NCBI RefSeq assembly: GCF_027887165.1
Contig: NC_077234.1
Span: forward strand, 246,758,658 to 246,822,657
Origin: Monodelphis domestica
Lineage: Eukaryota; Chordata; Mammalia; Didelphimorphia; Didelphidae
Direction: 5' to 3'
DNA length: 64,000 nucleotides
Part shown: positions 1 to 12,798 of the stretch, piece after piece
Position numbering within the stretch: the stretch's first letter is position 1
Layout: each line of letters opens with the position of its first letter
Translations under genes and position numbers: made by a program
Notes under the pieces: generated by a model
Databases searched by the model: none
What the model was told of the DNA's origin: nothing
What the model saw: only the letters and a program-made list of their open reading frames with translations

Positions 1-3000
1 CAAAGCCAAAGTAAAAATAGATCTAATTAAAAAGATAAGGAAGGTAACTACATCCTGATAAAAGGCAGTATAGACAATAAGGAAATATCAGTACTCAACA
101 TGCATACACCAAATAGCATAGCGTCCAAATTTCTAAAGGAGAAACTAGTGGAGCTCAAGGATGCAATAGAGAGAAAAACTCTACTACTGGGAGACCTGAA
201 CATTCCTCTATCAGAAATAGATAAATGAAACCAAAAAATAAATAAGAAAGAGGTAAGAGTATTGAATGACAACTTAGAAAAATTAGTTAGGAGATATGTA
301 GAGAAAAATAATTAGGGACAAAAAGGAATACACCTTCTTTTCAGCAGCACATGGTACATTCACAAAGATTGACCATGTATTAGGGCATAAAAGCATTGCA
401 AACAAGTGCAAAAGAGCAGAAATAATAAATGGAAACTTTTCAGATCACAATGCAATGAAAATAATAATTAGTAAGGGTACATGGAGAGGCAAATCAAAAA
501 TTAATTGGGAATTAAACAATACGATTCTCTAAAATTGGTTAAAGAACAAATCATAGAAACAATGAATAACTTCATTGAAGAAAATAACAATGATGAGATA
601 TCCTTTCAAAATCTAAAGGATTCAACCAAAGCAGTACTCGGGGGGAAGTTTATATCCTTAAGTTCATATATTAACAAATTAGAGAGGGCAGAGGTCAATG
701 AATTGGGCATGAAAATTTAAAAAAAACTAGAAAGTGAAAAAATTAAAAATCCTCAGATAAAGACTAAATTAGAGATCCTAAAAATCAAAGGAGAAATTAA
801 TAAAATTGAAAGTCAAAGAACTATTGATGTAATAAATAAGACTAGTAGCTGGTACTTTGGAAAAACAAATAAAATAGACAAAGTACTGTTCAATCTAATT
901 TTAAAAAGGCAAGAAGAAAACCAAATTGACAGTATCCATGATGAAAAGGGAGACCTCACCTCTAATGAAGAGGAAATTAAGGCAATCATTAAAAATTATT
1001 ATGACCAATTATATGGCAATAAATATGGCAATCTAGGTGATATGGATGAATATTTACAAAAATATAAATTGCCTAGACTAACAGAGGAAGAAATAGACTA
1101 CCTAAACAATCCCATATCACAAAAAGAAATTGAACAAGCCATCAAAGAACTCCTTAAGAAAAAATCCCCAGGTCTAGATGGATTCACAAATGAATTCTAT
1201 CAAACATTCAAAGAACACCTACTCCCAATATTATACAAACTATTTAACATACTAAGCAAAGAAGAAATAGGATACTCGCAAAAAGACTCCAGCAATTAAT
1301 CACAAGGGTTATTCACTATGACCAGGTAGGATTCATATCAGGAATGCAAGGATGATTCAATATCAGGAAAACCATTCACATAATTGACCATATTAACAAG
1401 CAAACTGACAAAAATTACATGATTATCTCAATAGATGCAGTAAAAACCTTTGACAAAATACCACACTCATTCCTATTGAAAACACTACAAAGCATAGGAA
1501 TAGAAGGGCCTTTCCTAAAAATAATAAACAGAATATATCTAAAACCATTAGTAAACATCATCTGCAATGGGGACAAACTAGAAGCCTTCCCAATAAGATC
1601 AGGAGAGAAACAAGAATGCCCATTATCACCTCTATTATTTCACATTGTACTAGAAACACTAGCAGTAGCAATTAGAGAAGAAAAAGAAATTGAAGGTATT
1701 AAAATGGGCAATGAGGAGACCAAGCTATCACTCTTTGAAGATGATATGATGGTCTACTTAAAGAATCCTAGAGAATGAACCAAAAAGCTTGTTGAAATAA
1801 TCAACAACTTTAGCAAAGTTGCAGGATACAAAATAAACCCACATATGTCATCAACATTTCTATATATCTCCAACACATCTCAGCAGCAAGAATTAGAAAG
1901 AGAAATTCCATCTAAAATCACCCTAGATAATATAAAATACTTAGGAATCTATCTGCCAAGACAAACACAAGAATGATATGAACACAACTACAAAACACTC
2001 TCCACACAATTAAAACTAGATCTAAACAATTGGGAAAACATTGATTTCTCATGGGTAGAATGAGCTAACATAATAAAAATGACAATCCTACCCAAATTAA
2101 TTTACTTATTTAGTGCCATTCCCATTGAACTACCAAAAATATTTTTTACTGAATTAGAAAAAAGCCATAACAAAGTTCATTTGGAAGAACAAAAGATCAA
2201 GGATATCCAGGGAAATCATGAAAAAAAAATGAGAAGGAAGGAGGACTTGCAGTCCTAGATCTCAAATTATACTATAAAGCAGTGATCATCAAAACAATAT
2301 GGTACTGGCTAAGAGACAGAAAGGAGGATCCTTGGAATAGACTTGGGTTAAGTGACCTCAGCAAGACAGTCTATGAGAAGCCCAAAGATCCCAGTTTTGG
2401 GGACCAAAACCCACTATTTGATTAAAAAAAACTGCTGGCAAAATTGGAAGGCAATATGGTAAAGATTAGGTTTGGATCAACATCTCATACCTTACCACAG
2501 ATAAACTCAGAATGGGTGAATGACTTGAATATAAAGAAGGAACTATAAGCAAATTAGGTGAACATAGAATAATATACATCAGAATTTTGGGAAAGGGAAG
2601 ACTTTAAAACCAAGCAAGAGCTAAAAAAAATCACAAAATATAAAATCAATAATTTTGAATACATCAAATTAAAAAGGTTTTCTACAAACAAAACCAATGC
2701 AACCAAAATTAGAAGGGAAGCAACAAATTGGGAAACAGTCTTCATAACAAAAACCTCTGACAAAAGTCAAACTACTCAAATTTATAAAGAGCTAAACCAA
2801 CTGTACAAAAAATCAAGCCATTCTCCAATTGATAAATGGGCAAGGAACACAAATAGGCAATTTTCAGTTAAAGAAATCAAAACTATTAATAAGCACATGA
2901 AAAAGTGTTCTAAATCTCTTATAATCAGAGAGATGCAAATCAAAACAACTCTGTGGTATCACTTCACAACTAGCAGATTGGCTAACATGACATCAATGGA

Positions 3001-3453
3001 AAGTAAAGAATGCTGAAGGGGATGTGGCAAAATTGGGACATTAATGCATTGCTGGTAGAGTTGTAAATCTATCCAACCATCTTGGAGGGCAATTTGGAAC
3101 TATGCCCAAAGGGCATTAAAAGACTGCCTGCCCTTTGATACAGCCATAGCACTGCTGGATTTGTACCCCAAAGAGATGATAAGGAAAAAGACATGTACAC
3201 GAATATTCATAGTTGCGCTCTTTGTGGTGTCAAAAAATTGGAAAACGAGGGGATGCCCTTCAATTGAGGAAAGGCTGAACAAATTGTGGTATATGATGGT
3301 GATGGAATACTATTGTGCTCAAAGGAATAATAAACTGGAGGAATTCCATGGGAACTCGAATGACTTCCAGGAATTGATGCAGAGTGAGAGGAACAGAACC
3401 AGGAGAACATTGTACACAGAGACTGATACACTGTGGTACAATAGAATGTAATG
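1..3453 (+). pseudogene. L1 ORF2 remnant (endonuclease-RT-C-terminal)
   Basis: L1 ORF2 encodes the endonuclease and reverse transcriptase used in target-primed retrotransposition. Visible landmarks in order: endonuclease motif GDLN near 189-200, endonuclease motif SDHNA near 440-453, RT N-terminal SPGLDGF near 1162, palm motif containing FDKIP near 1450, PLSPLLF near 1620, and the catalytic box near 1735-1750. The catalytic box reads FEDD rather than the usual FADD. The conserved C-terminal block with MEYYC lies at 3300-3320. Stops and frameshifts split it, for example between 1299 and 1419. It cannot make a working protein. Confidence 0.9.
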
Positions 3454-3800
3454 GACTTCTCCATTAGTGGCAAATCAATGACCCTGAACAACTTGGAGGA
3501 ACCTACAAGGAAAACCACTATCCACATCCAGAGGAAACATAATGGGAGTAAAAACACTGAAGAAAAACAACTGCTTGAATACATGGGTTGAAGGGATATG
3601 GTTGGGGATGTAGACTCTAAATGAACATCCTAGTGTAAACAACATGGAAATAGGTTCTGATCGAGGATACAAGTAATACCCACTGAAATTGCGCGTTAGT
3701 TGCAGAAAGAGTGGGTGGAGGAGAGGGAGGGAAATAATGTGATTCTTGTAACAAAGGAATAATGTTCTAAATTGATTAAATAAATTAATTTAAAAAGTAA
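1..3800 (+). mobile_element. L1 LINE, 3' two-thirds, sense
   Basis: The window opens inside an L1 endonuclease domain and runs through reverse transcriptase and C-terminal ORF2 sequence to a 3' UTR. The 3' UTR has a G-rich stretch near 3715-3735 and an A/T-rich tail near 3770-3810. The copy is old: its reading frame is broken many times. It is followed after about 50 bp by a second L1 in the opposite orientation, so the two 3' ends face each other. The 5' end lies outside the window. Confidence 0.93.
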
Positions 3801-3849
3801 TAAATATTGAATAAATTATAATAAATATGCTTATCTAAGAGAAACACGT

Positions 3850-5945
3850 TTTCAAATTTGTTTTGTCAAAAATGTGCTTTATTCTTTTTTTTATACTCCC
3901 TACTCTTTCTTCTCCAAGAAGGCAGGTAATATAAGTTGCAGATATGTTATCATACAATACATATTTTCCTGTTTATATTGTAAAATGACACAAATTGATT
4001 ACAGTAGAGAAAAATTCATGGAGGAAAAAAAGGGAAGAATTGTATGTTTCATTCTGCATTTGGACTCCATCTGTTTTTTCTATGGTGATGGATATCCTCT
4101 GTCATCATGAGACCCTTGGAGTTGTCCTGTATTCTTGCCTTGTTGATAATGGTTGTCATTCACAGTTGATCATCATACATTATTGTTGTTACTATATACA
4201 ACATTCTCCTGGTTCTGCTCCCTTTATTTTATATCACTTCATATAAGTCATTCCAGGTTTTTTGTAATCATCTTGTATGCTTTTCTTATGGCATGATAGT
4301 ATTCCATTACAATCACATACCACAACTTGTTCATTCATTTCCCAATTGATGCACATCCCTTCAGTTTCCAGTTCTTTGCCACCACAAAAAGAGCGTCTAT
4401 AAATATTTTAGAACATCCTTTTTCCTCAATTACCTAAGGAAATAAGCCTAATAGTGGTACTAAGTCAAAAGATACTCTTTATAACTCTTTGAGTATAATT
4501 CCAGATTGATCTTCAAAATGGTTGGATCAGTTTGACCAACAATGTATATTAATGTCCCTATTTTTTCACATCCCCTCCAACACTTGTCATTTTGCCTTAT
4601 CATCACTTTAGCCAATCTGATAGAGGGGATGATATCTCAGAGTCATTTTAATTTGCATTTCTCTAATCAAAACTTTAGAACATTTTTTTTTCATATCGGT
4701 ATATAAAGTTTTGATTTCTTCATCCAAAAACTGTCTATTCATATCTTTTGAACATTTATCAATTGAGGAATGGCTCGTATTATTATATTTTTGACAAAAT
4801 TCTCTCTATATTTTATTTTTTTAAAACCTTCCTTTCCATCCAAGACTCAGCATTGTGTATGGGTTCCAAGGCATAAGAGTGGTTAGGGCTAGGTTAGATG
4901 ACTTGCCCAGGGTCACACAGCTAGGAAGTAGCTGAGGCCATATTTGAACCCAGAACCTCCAGTCTCTCAGCTTCGCTCTCAATCCACTGAGTCACCTTAT
5001 TGTCCCTGCTCTATATATTTTATATATGAGATCACTATCTGATAAACTACCTATGAAATTTTTCCTAACTTATTTTTTTCTAATTTTCACTGTTAGTTTT
5101 ATTTATATAAAACCTTTTTAATTTAATGTATTCAAAACTGTCCATTTTACATTTCAAAGTGCTTTCTACCTCTATTTATTCATACATTCTTCTCCTATAG
5201 ATCCTACCTGATGGATATGTCCTCTGTTCTTTTCATTTGTTTATATCTCCCTTTTATATCTAGGTCATATATCCATTTTGATCTTACCTTTGTAAATGGC
5301 ATAAGATACTGGTCTCTATCTAATTTCTGCTGAACTGTTTTCCAGTTTTCCCAACACTTTTGACCAAATAGTGAATTATTATTCAAAAAAAATTGGATCT
5401 TTACATTTGTTAAATACAAGGTTACTATAATCTTCTTTGACTGTTGGGTGTCTAGTCTGTCTAATGATTTATTTTTTATTTCTTAGCCAGTATCAGATAT
5501 TTTTTATAATTACTACTTTACGATATAGTTTCAAATGTTGTACTTAGACTTCCTTCTTTAACATTTTTTCACTATTTATTTTGATATTCTTGACCTTTTT
5601 ATTTTTCTAAGTGAATTCTGTTATTATTTCTTTCTCTTTTAATAAAATATTTTTGATAATTTAATTAGGATGGCATCTAATAAGTAGATTCATTTAGATA
5701 GGATTCTCATTTTAATTATATTGGCTTTGCCCAGCCATGAACAATTACTATTTCTCCAGTTATTAAAATTTTACTTTCTTTGTATTAAAAGTATTTTATA
5801 ATTATGTTCATATAGTTTCTGGATTTGTTTTGGAAGATATATGCTTAGATATTTTTGTTTCTCTGTGGTTAATTTAAATGGGCCAACTCTTACTATTTCT
5901 TCTTGCAAGACATTGTTAGAGATATATAGAAATGCACAATATTTT
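3850..5945 (-). mobile_element. L1 LINE, 3' part, antisense
   Basis: Read on the minus strand this matches the same L1 segments seen at 1850-3800: the C-terminal ORF2 block, the phrase complementary to GGTTCTGCTC near 4210, the AATGGCT-type block near 4770, and the block complementary to TTTCTATATATCTC near 5920. It is truncated at its 5' end (right side), as usual for L1, at a point matching about base 1850 of the neighbouring copy. A SINE splits it at 4813-5007. Confidence 0.88.
4813..5007 (-). mobile_element. tRNA-headed CORE-type SINE inserted in L1
   Basis: In reverse orientation it carries the tail (AAAACCTTCCTTTCCATC on +), the core (GACTTGCCCAGGGTCACACA) and the tRNA-like head (AATCCACTGAGTCACC). 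It is flanked by an imperfect target-site duplication: CTCTATATTTTAT on the left and CTCTATATATTTTAT on the right. The SINE therefore inserted after the antisense L1. Confidence 0.92.
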
Positions 5946-6954
5946 CTTAAAAGTGAAATTTTCTTCCCTAGTGAAAATACAAAACAAACAAAATCTTAGT
6001 ATTCTCTTTATGAAAGCATCTATAAGAGTTAGGGGTGTTGATTTCACTCTAATTTTTTTAGGCCACTCTAACATTTAAAAGAATACAATAAAAGGTGTTC
6101 ATGTCCAGGTTTTTTATAAATTGCCCCAGAAATTGAGGGGTACTGCTATTCATTTCTGCTTGGTAGGGAACACCGTTATTTTCCACCCAGAAAGAGCCCC
6201 TACTTCACGTTTTTTTTTTTACAACAGTATAGGGCCTCCCCCAACAGAGATATAGGCTTGAGTCCTTTTTCAATTAGAGCAGAAAGAAGCTTCTTAATAT
6301 TTTGTTTTTTATATATTTGTCCAAGGACTTTTCAGTTGAGGACATACATGCCAGAATCAATTGTTCAGAGGAGATCCTTCTCTAAACTCATTACTGCACC
6401 AATGGAAGTATTATTCTAATTTTAAGTCACTGTGAGAGAAAGAAAACTTTAAAATCTCTTCATATAAACAAAGCTTAAGAAATTATTCTAAGAAATTTTC
6501 AGAGAAGAAAAGGTAATGTTCCAGTTGGGATCCAAATGATCCTCTGAAGAACTGAAGCTCGTGTTCTTTGTGGGGGAGAGTTATGGTTTTTAAAAAATGG
6601 TCATTTGAATTTGTCATATTGAAAATCATTTTTCAAAGTTGTGTTATATGTAGTCTACATAGAGAGGCAAAACGTTCATAGAATTCAGGGACAACTAAGC
6701 TCTTTGTTCATATTTTAAAGCATCAGTCAAAGAAAATTTTTTAATTCTAAAACTGAACTGCTTCAACCCTCCCTCCACCTAAGTTCTCTTGACTTGAGTT
6801 TGTTCTCTAAGTAGCCACATTTAAAATTTTATTTTTCAGAGATACTGATTTGCTAGTGATCCTAGTTTTTTATATTCTTAAAGATACATAAATAAGGTTT
6901 TATTAATGCTTTGTACAGCAATGACTGCTATAAACTTAATTGTATATTTATGAA
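5946..6954. other. No gene recognised; AT-rich unique DNA
   Basis: About 1 kb of AT-rich sequence with short poly-T runs (for example near 6210). No reading frame of note, no recognisable repeat and no RNA gene. Confidence 0.6.
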
Positions 6955-7085
6955 AAGATAAAAAAGTATTTGCTAAACATTTACTATGTGCAAAATACTG
7001 TGCTAAACATTGCAGATACAAATAGGAAAATCTTGACAATCCCAGCTTGAAGAAAACAGCACTCTGATTGGGGAAGGAAAAATCC
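6955..7085 (-). mobile_element. L2-type LINE 3' end fragment
   Basis: The phrase TTTACTATGTGCAAAATACT, followed by GTGCTAAACATTGCAGATAC, is the complement of the L2 3' terminus (GTGCCTGGCACATAGTA type). It resembles the left ends of the longer L2 copies at 7250 and 12290. Short and diverged. Confidence 0.6.
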
Positions 7086-7249
7086 AAATCAGCAAGACAG
7101 AGGTAAAAACCCAGAAGTTCTAAGGATATAGCTGTAGCAATGATGGCAAGACCCAAGGAATAACCCAGGATTGGCCAAAAAGGGTGATGGGGAAAGGTAT
7201 AAAAGAAGGGCATTCCTATTTAATATATGTGATAATCATTTTTTAGTTA

Positions 7250-8115
7250 TCTTAGTCAGTCCAATAGGCATTTATCAATTGCTTACAATGTGGCAGGCAC
7301 TGAGCTAAGTGCTAGGGATACAAAAAGTGAGCAAAAAACAAATAATTCTCCTTTCAAGGAGCTTACAGTCTAATAAACAACAAAGTATGAATAAGATATA
7401 CACTAGATAAATAGAGAGTAATCTCAGAGGAAAGACACTAAAATTAAGGAGGACTGTAAAAGGTTTCTTGTAGAAGGTGAGACTTTAGCCGAAACTTGAA
7501 AGAAGTCGGAGAAGCTATAGGAGGCAGAGATGAGGAGGGAGATCATTTTAGGCATATGGGATGATAGCCAGTGAAAAACGCTCAGAATAGGGAGGTGATG
7601 TGTCAGGTTCAAGGAACAATAAGGAAGCTAGGGTCACTGGAGAGCAACCAAAAGGCTACTGAAATAATTGGAATGTGATATGATTAAAATCAGTACCAGG
7701 GTGGTTGTTAGTGTCAGAGAAGAGAAAGAGGATATACATGAGATTTTTTACAAAAGTAGAAAACACAGGATTTGACCATTAATTCAATATGGGAGATAAA
7801 AATGAGGAATTGAGGATGACACCTAGCAGTGAACCTGGTGAATGGAAAGGTGATGGGACCATTCATAATAATAGAGAAGTCAGGAAGAGAAGTGGGCGTG
7901 GGTGAAGAAATCATGAATTTTGTTTGAGACATGTTGAGTTTAAGATGTCTATGGGACATCCAGTTCAAAATATCAACAAAACAGCTGAAAAGAGGAAATT
8001 GGAGGCCAGGAAAGAAACAAACAGTTTTGAGATTCAAAAGCAGAGAGATGATGATTACAACCAGAGGAGCTGATGAGATCACCAAGTGAAATCATAGAGT
8101 ATAGAGAAGATAAGG
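7250..8115 (-). mobile_element. L2-clade LINE, 3' part, antisense
   Basis: The left end carries the complement of the L2 3' terminus (CATTTATCAATTGCTTACAA, then GGCAGGCACTGAGCTAAGTG) and AAGGAGCTTACAGTCTAAT. Further right, the minus strand encodes an L2 RT C-terminal remnant with the words WMSHRHLKLNMSQTK near 7940-7985, and complement of a LGDLISS-type RT motif near 8068-8090. Frame-broken fossil, truncated at its 5' (right) end. Confidence 0.82.
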
Positions 8116-9048
8116 GCACTTATGAAGGAGATTTGGAAGGCATCCTTTGTTAGCAGGCATAAGATGGATGAATAGCCACAAAAAGAAAGAGAAACAAGGC
8201 TCAGATAGGCAAGTGTCACAAAAACCTATACAGAAGAGATTCAAGGTAAGGCATAATTTTTTTACCTTTCATAACAGGCAGAAAGTCTCATAGATATGAG
8301 AGGGTTGAACAAATGACACAGTTCCAGAAAGTGTCACATTATTGTTTTCCATATGACAATATTTTAAAAAATCAAATACATCAAGAATGGAGGGGGGGTT
8401 GGAATCTGCTTTCGGGGTCACAAATCTTCAGGAAAATCATAAATACCACCAATAAGTAGCTCATCTCTTGACTCCATGGATTCCAAAATCCTCTAATTGG
8501 TGCAATTCATACCAATCAATAAGTTACAAGCACTTAATGGGCAGTCCTGCTAATCATAGGAAAAAACAACTCATATCTCAGAAAACACTACATCTCTGAA
8601 TATTCATACCCAAGAGCAAATGTTAATTCATGCAGTGCCTGCATTAAACTAGTCTAATTATCTACTGAAGCAATCTATTAAAGGCATGCTGTCAATCTCA
8701 CAGATTAGATTCAGCAAAGTGAAACTGAATTGCATGCCTTTTCAACTAATTGAAAAATTCTACCAGGCTTTTAGAACAGTCAGAAAAAGCAAAGCATTGC
8801 CAGTTTGCTGTTCCACAAAGACTGAGACTTATTGTATGGCACCCAGATGAAACTGATGTACTTATTGAGCAGCTGAAATAAAAGGATATCAAAAGCTGCA
8901 CATCACTACAACCTGCATTTACTTGCCCTGCTATGGATAGATTTAAACTGAATTTAAGTATCTCCTCAAAGGCTATCTCTGGCTAACTTGGCTGCAAAGA
9001 TGAATATGCCTATTTTCTTATTGATTCTGTTTAAAAATCAGTGGGGGG
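8116..9048. other. Unique DNA; candidate conserved non-coding element
   Basis: From about 8430 to 8990 the sequence is complex and not repeat-like. It has many TAAT/ATTA homeodomain-type cores and a 10-bp inverted repeat (AAAGGCATGC at 8680-8689, GCATGCCTTT at 8732-8741). There is no ORF. This texture is common in gene-desert enhancers, but conservation cannot be seen from one sequence. Confidence 0.35.
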
Positions 9049-9246
9049 TGGGGCATCTGGGTAGCTCAGTGGGTGGAGACTCAGGCCCAGAGATGGGAGG
9101 TCCTGGGTTCAAATATGACCTCAGATGCTTCCTGGCTGTGTGACCATGGGAAAATCACTTAACCCCCATTGCCTAACCCCTACTACTCATCTGCTTTGGA
9201 ACCAATACCCAGTATTGATTCCAAGATGGAAGGAAAGGGTTTAAAT
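9049..9246 (+). mobile_element. tRNA-headed CORE-type SINE
   Basis: Complete copy: head with CTGGGTAGCTCAGTGGGTGG (A-box-like) and GGTCCTGGGTTCAAAT (B-box), core GTGTGACCATGGGAAAATCA, and 3' segment ending CCAGTATTGATTCCAAGATG then AAAGGGTTTAAATAAATA. Moderately diverged from the other copies in the window. Confidence 0.93.
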
Positions 9247-12200
9247 AAATACAGTGGAGGGAAAAATGAGATTCCCACAATTCTCTCTCTCTCAGCGAGT
9301 CAGAGCTTCCTAACTACTCTCTTCATGACATGGATCTCTCTCCAACATTCAGTTGTGAGACCAATGAAACAATTAGATGTCTAATTTTCTTTAAGATCTT
9401 TAAAAACTTGGAATCCAAGTTCTAAAGTGTTGAATAAAAAAGCAATTCAAATGGACCTTCTGTCATTGATTGGGACATTCTCTCCAGTGACCAAGACTGT
9501 GACCTACCCATGCTTCTCGTCCTTGCTATGTTACTCTTTCCTAAAACCTCCTAGAAGTCTCTATAACATGCTCAAAGCCTTCCCAACTTTCTCCTAATAA
9601 TGTGTGAGAGGAGATGGATTTTGGAAGGGTCACTCTTAACTGTCTTCCTGTCATCCCTCATCTTCTTTGCTTTCATTAAATTCCTGGATGACATCTTATT
9701 TGCCTATTCTTCTAAACTCCTCAAAGCATGCTTTTATCCACCGTGTGCCTTCATAACCCCCCTAGGTGATACTAAATTTTCATTCTTCAGAGACCATTGT
9801 ATCCTGTCTTGTGTGGGTTTTAAAATTAATATTAAATAACTAAGTACTATACCTAAAAGTTGTATTAATAATAACTAAAATAAAAGAACTACCTAACTTA
9901 GCTGGGGTCTCAAAAGAAGAGAGAGAGGGAAGAGTCACAGCGAATTTAAATACAATCATGTAAATGCAAGGACCCAGGGAAAGGGAAAAGGATTCTAGGT
10001 ATACAGAAATACAGAAAGGAATGTTGGTTAATGTCGTTTTAGGGGTTCAAGAATTTCTAACTATACATTTGCTTCTAGATTGCATTGTTAATCAAATGTG
10101 ATTATTCAAACTATGAGACTTTGCTTTCTAGGGAAAGTTGAGGTCATTAAAGGAGCTCTGCAATTTCTCAAAGGCAATCTAGTCTTCTCTTATCTTCCTG
10201 TTACATTCCTGCAGAGTGTAGATATTGTAACAATGAAGACATTCATAAGTCACTCAACAATAAGCAGAGTTTTATGTAGCCATGGCAGGAGAAGGATATT
10301 TAACAAGAGCAGACGTTGAGAATCTTTTGAGTTAATTCAACATAATCTGAGGAGTCTCCCACTCATGTCCTCCTGGATGCTTGGTCCTCAAATGATAAGG
10401 AAATGATGCCAACATTATGAGTCCTTATTTCCCAGAACTAACCAAATCTTGAGGAAAATCTCAAACTCTTAAAAAAAAAAGATCCAGCCTAACCTGCATG
10501 GGGAGAGGGGATAAAATACTGCTCCAACTTTGTGAGACCTTGGCTGATATCTGTATTCCTTTAACGCTATGTCCTAAACCATCAATATCTGTATCTGTAG
10601 CATAATAACTGATAATAATCATAATATCAATCCATCAAAAATTGTGTTACTATGTATTTGGTGTCCTCTACTGAAGGAAGCAGGAAATTGGATCATGTAT
10701 TTAATATATTTATGAAAAAATAGAATGACCAGTCAGTTAATTAGAAAACAACTTGTAGAATGAGTCACTTCTTGGCAATGGCTGACTGACCAAGATTCCA
10801 CCTGAATAGTAAAGTGAGAAAGTGTATTTGTTCTCTTTTGGACCCATGGACTGATTTCTTTGGGATATGATCTAATTCCCAAGGACACATGCTAATCAAT
10901 CTGACTGAATTAGCCAGGCTAATTGAGAATTTCCCAGTAGCATTTCACTAGTGTGGAAGATTCATTTCCCATCACTACAAAACAGTATGCATGCATGAAA
11001 TGTAAAACTGAAAGCCAAAAATATCATTCACCTTTGTGTGATGGGAATTCCTCTGCATTCTCCTGAGATCGCATCCTACCCAGAGATGCCACATGATAGG
11101 AGCAGCACTGCTTTGCAAAACTGTCTTGTACCAAGAGTACTTAATGGTCTCATTGCTACCAATGAATAACAGTCATGAAGTAGCTATAAATTATGAGCTG
11201 ATTAAAAAAAACATTAAAATCTGTGTGTTGTCTAAGGTTAAAGTTATTAACTTTAGAAAGCAATCCTGACTGCTGCTATGATTGGGTACCAAGAGGCTGA
11301 TCAAAAAAAAAAAAGAATGGGATGGGGGAAGAGCTTAAGCATAGTTAAGAAAACTGGAGTAAAAGACAGGAACCAAAGAATACTAAGGTTGAAGCAGAGA
11401 GGTAAATCAAAGCCTCTTTAAATTATAATGAAAAATACAGAAATGCAATATCAAAACTTAAATAAGGTCATTCATAAGAGAATATCTGTAGCATATTTTC
11501 AACCAACTGCTAGAGGAAAATCTATGAATAATATTAGAGGTATTTACATGACCCACAGTTCTCCTATACAGTGTTTGCCTAACATAATGAGATCTGGATT
11601 GCTTGAGCAAAATACAAATTTGAGGTTGTAAGATCTGACTCCAAACTATCCTCATTTTCAGAAAAGGCATTCCTATAAATATAGTATTTTATAGCCATAT
11701 TGTCACCTTGCTATATTAATGTTATAGTTTTATTGAATATATTAATAACATTATATAATGATCATACACATTAATAGGACAATCAGTTATGTAGATAAAG
11801 ATGTTCCAAAGTTTAGGTTTGTTCCTATTTAAAATTTAAATTTAATTTTAAAATTCAGATCTTATTTTATTAGGTAAATACTGTGTGTGAAAAGGCTCTC
11901 ACCTCCCAAGAAAATAAGCAAAAGGCTCACTTTATTCTCTGAAATCCAAGTGAAAATTGTTTCTGTGTCAAATCTTTCCCAAGTCACTTTTTTTCTTAAT
12001 ATATATCTAACTCACTGCCTGCCAGCCCTTAAAAGTTGACTTAATGGCACTAAAGGATGCAAAGAGCAAATACTTCAAGCTGAGAAGCTTTCATTCTATT
12101 TTTTCATTCTCCTTCATTGCATACATTTATATGAAGCATCCTGGGGAAACAATGAGAAAAAGACTTCTCTATTAATACCTGAATATTCTAATAACATGAA

Positions 12201-12289
12201 GTCTTGCAGCTGAAATGACAAAGGCCTGATTGTCTTTTTGATTCAACAGAGGAACTAATGTTTTCCTATTCTTTCTCAGCACAGAAAAG
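9247..12289. other. Unique intergenic DNA, no gene seen
   Basis: Three kilobases without a supported gene. Short frames here (for example about 9600-9839) show no domain; 9430-9800 is pyrimidine-rich and could be an eroded LINE. The part from about 10780 to 11250 is complex, non-repetitive and rich in ATGCTAAT and TTAATTA-like motifs, and may be a conserved non-coding element. 11690-11880 is very AT-rich. Confidence 0.5.
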
Positions 12290-12510
12290 TTCAATCAATC
12301 AACCCATAAATGTTAGTAAGCTCCTACTATGTGCCAGGTTCTATGCCAAGCACTTGGGTATCCTCACCCCAGGAAAAAAAGAGGCAAAAAAAAAACCATA
12401 GTCCTTGCCTCTAAGGCACTCAATCTAATGGGAGCTGGGGGGTCAGGAACAAGATGCAAACAACTACAGGGAGATACATCCCAAGACCTATCTTGGATGG
12501 CTGAAACTGT

Positions 12511-12627
12511 GGATATAAAAAAACACCTGCTTGCCCCATAATATCTGTGCGCGCTCTCTTCACTCCTGCCCCTTAGCTCAGTGCTCTGCAGCCTCCCATT
12601 AGTGAGCGAGTACACACACACACACAC

Positions 12628-12661
<34 letters not shown>

Positions 12662-12798
12662 ATCCCCTAAAAAAAGTGAAGATGGAAAAAGGACCACTAG
12701 TGGGGGCAGACTGCTGTTGCAGGCAGATTGGGGCTCCTTAGGCAGACTTTCAGCACCTCTCGGGTGGACCTCCACCACCTTGGATAGACCTCAAGTAA
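12511..12798. other. Insertion of unknown type within the L2 copy
   Basis: This stretch has no counterpart in the other L2 copy and is bounded by a 10-bp direct repeat CTGAAACTGT (12501-12510 and 12799-12808), which looks like a target-site duplication. It contains a CA microsatellite and no recognisable termini. Its family is unknown. Confidence 0.4.
12612..12662. repeat. (CA)n microsatellite, imperfect
   Basis: About 25 CA units with two CTCA interruptions. Likely length-polymorphic. Confidence 0.95.
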
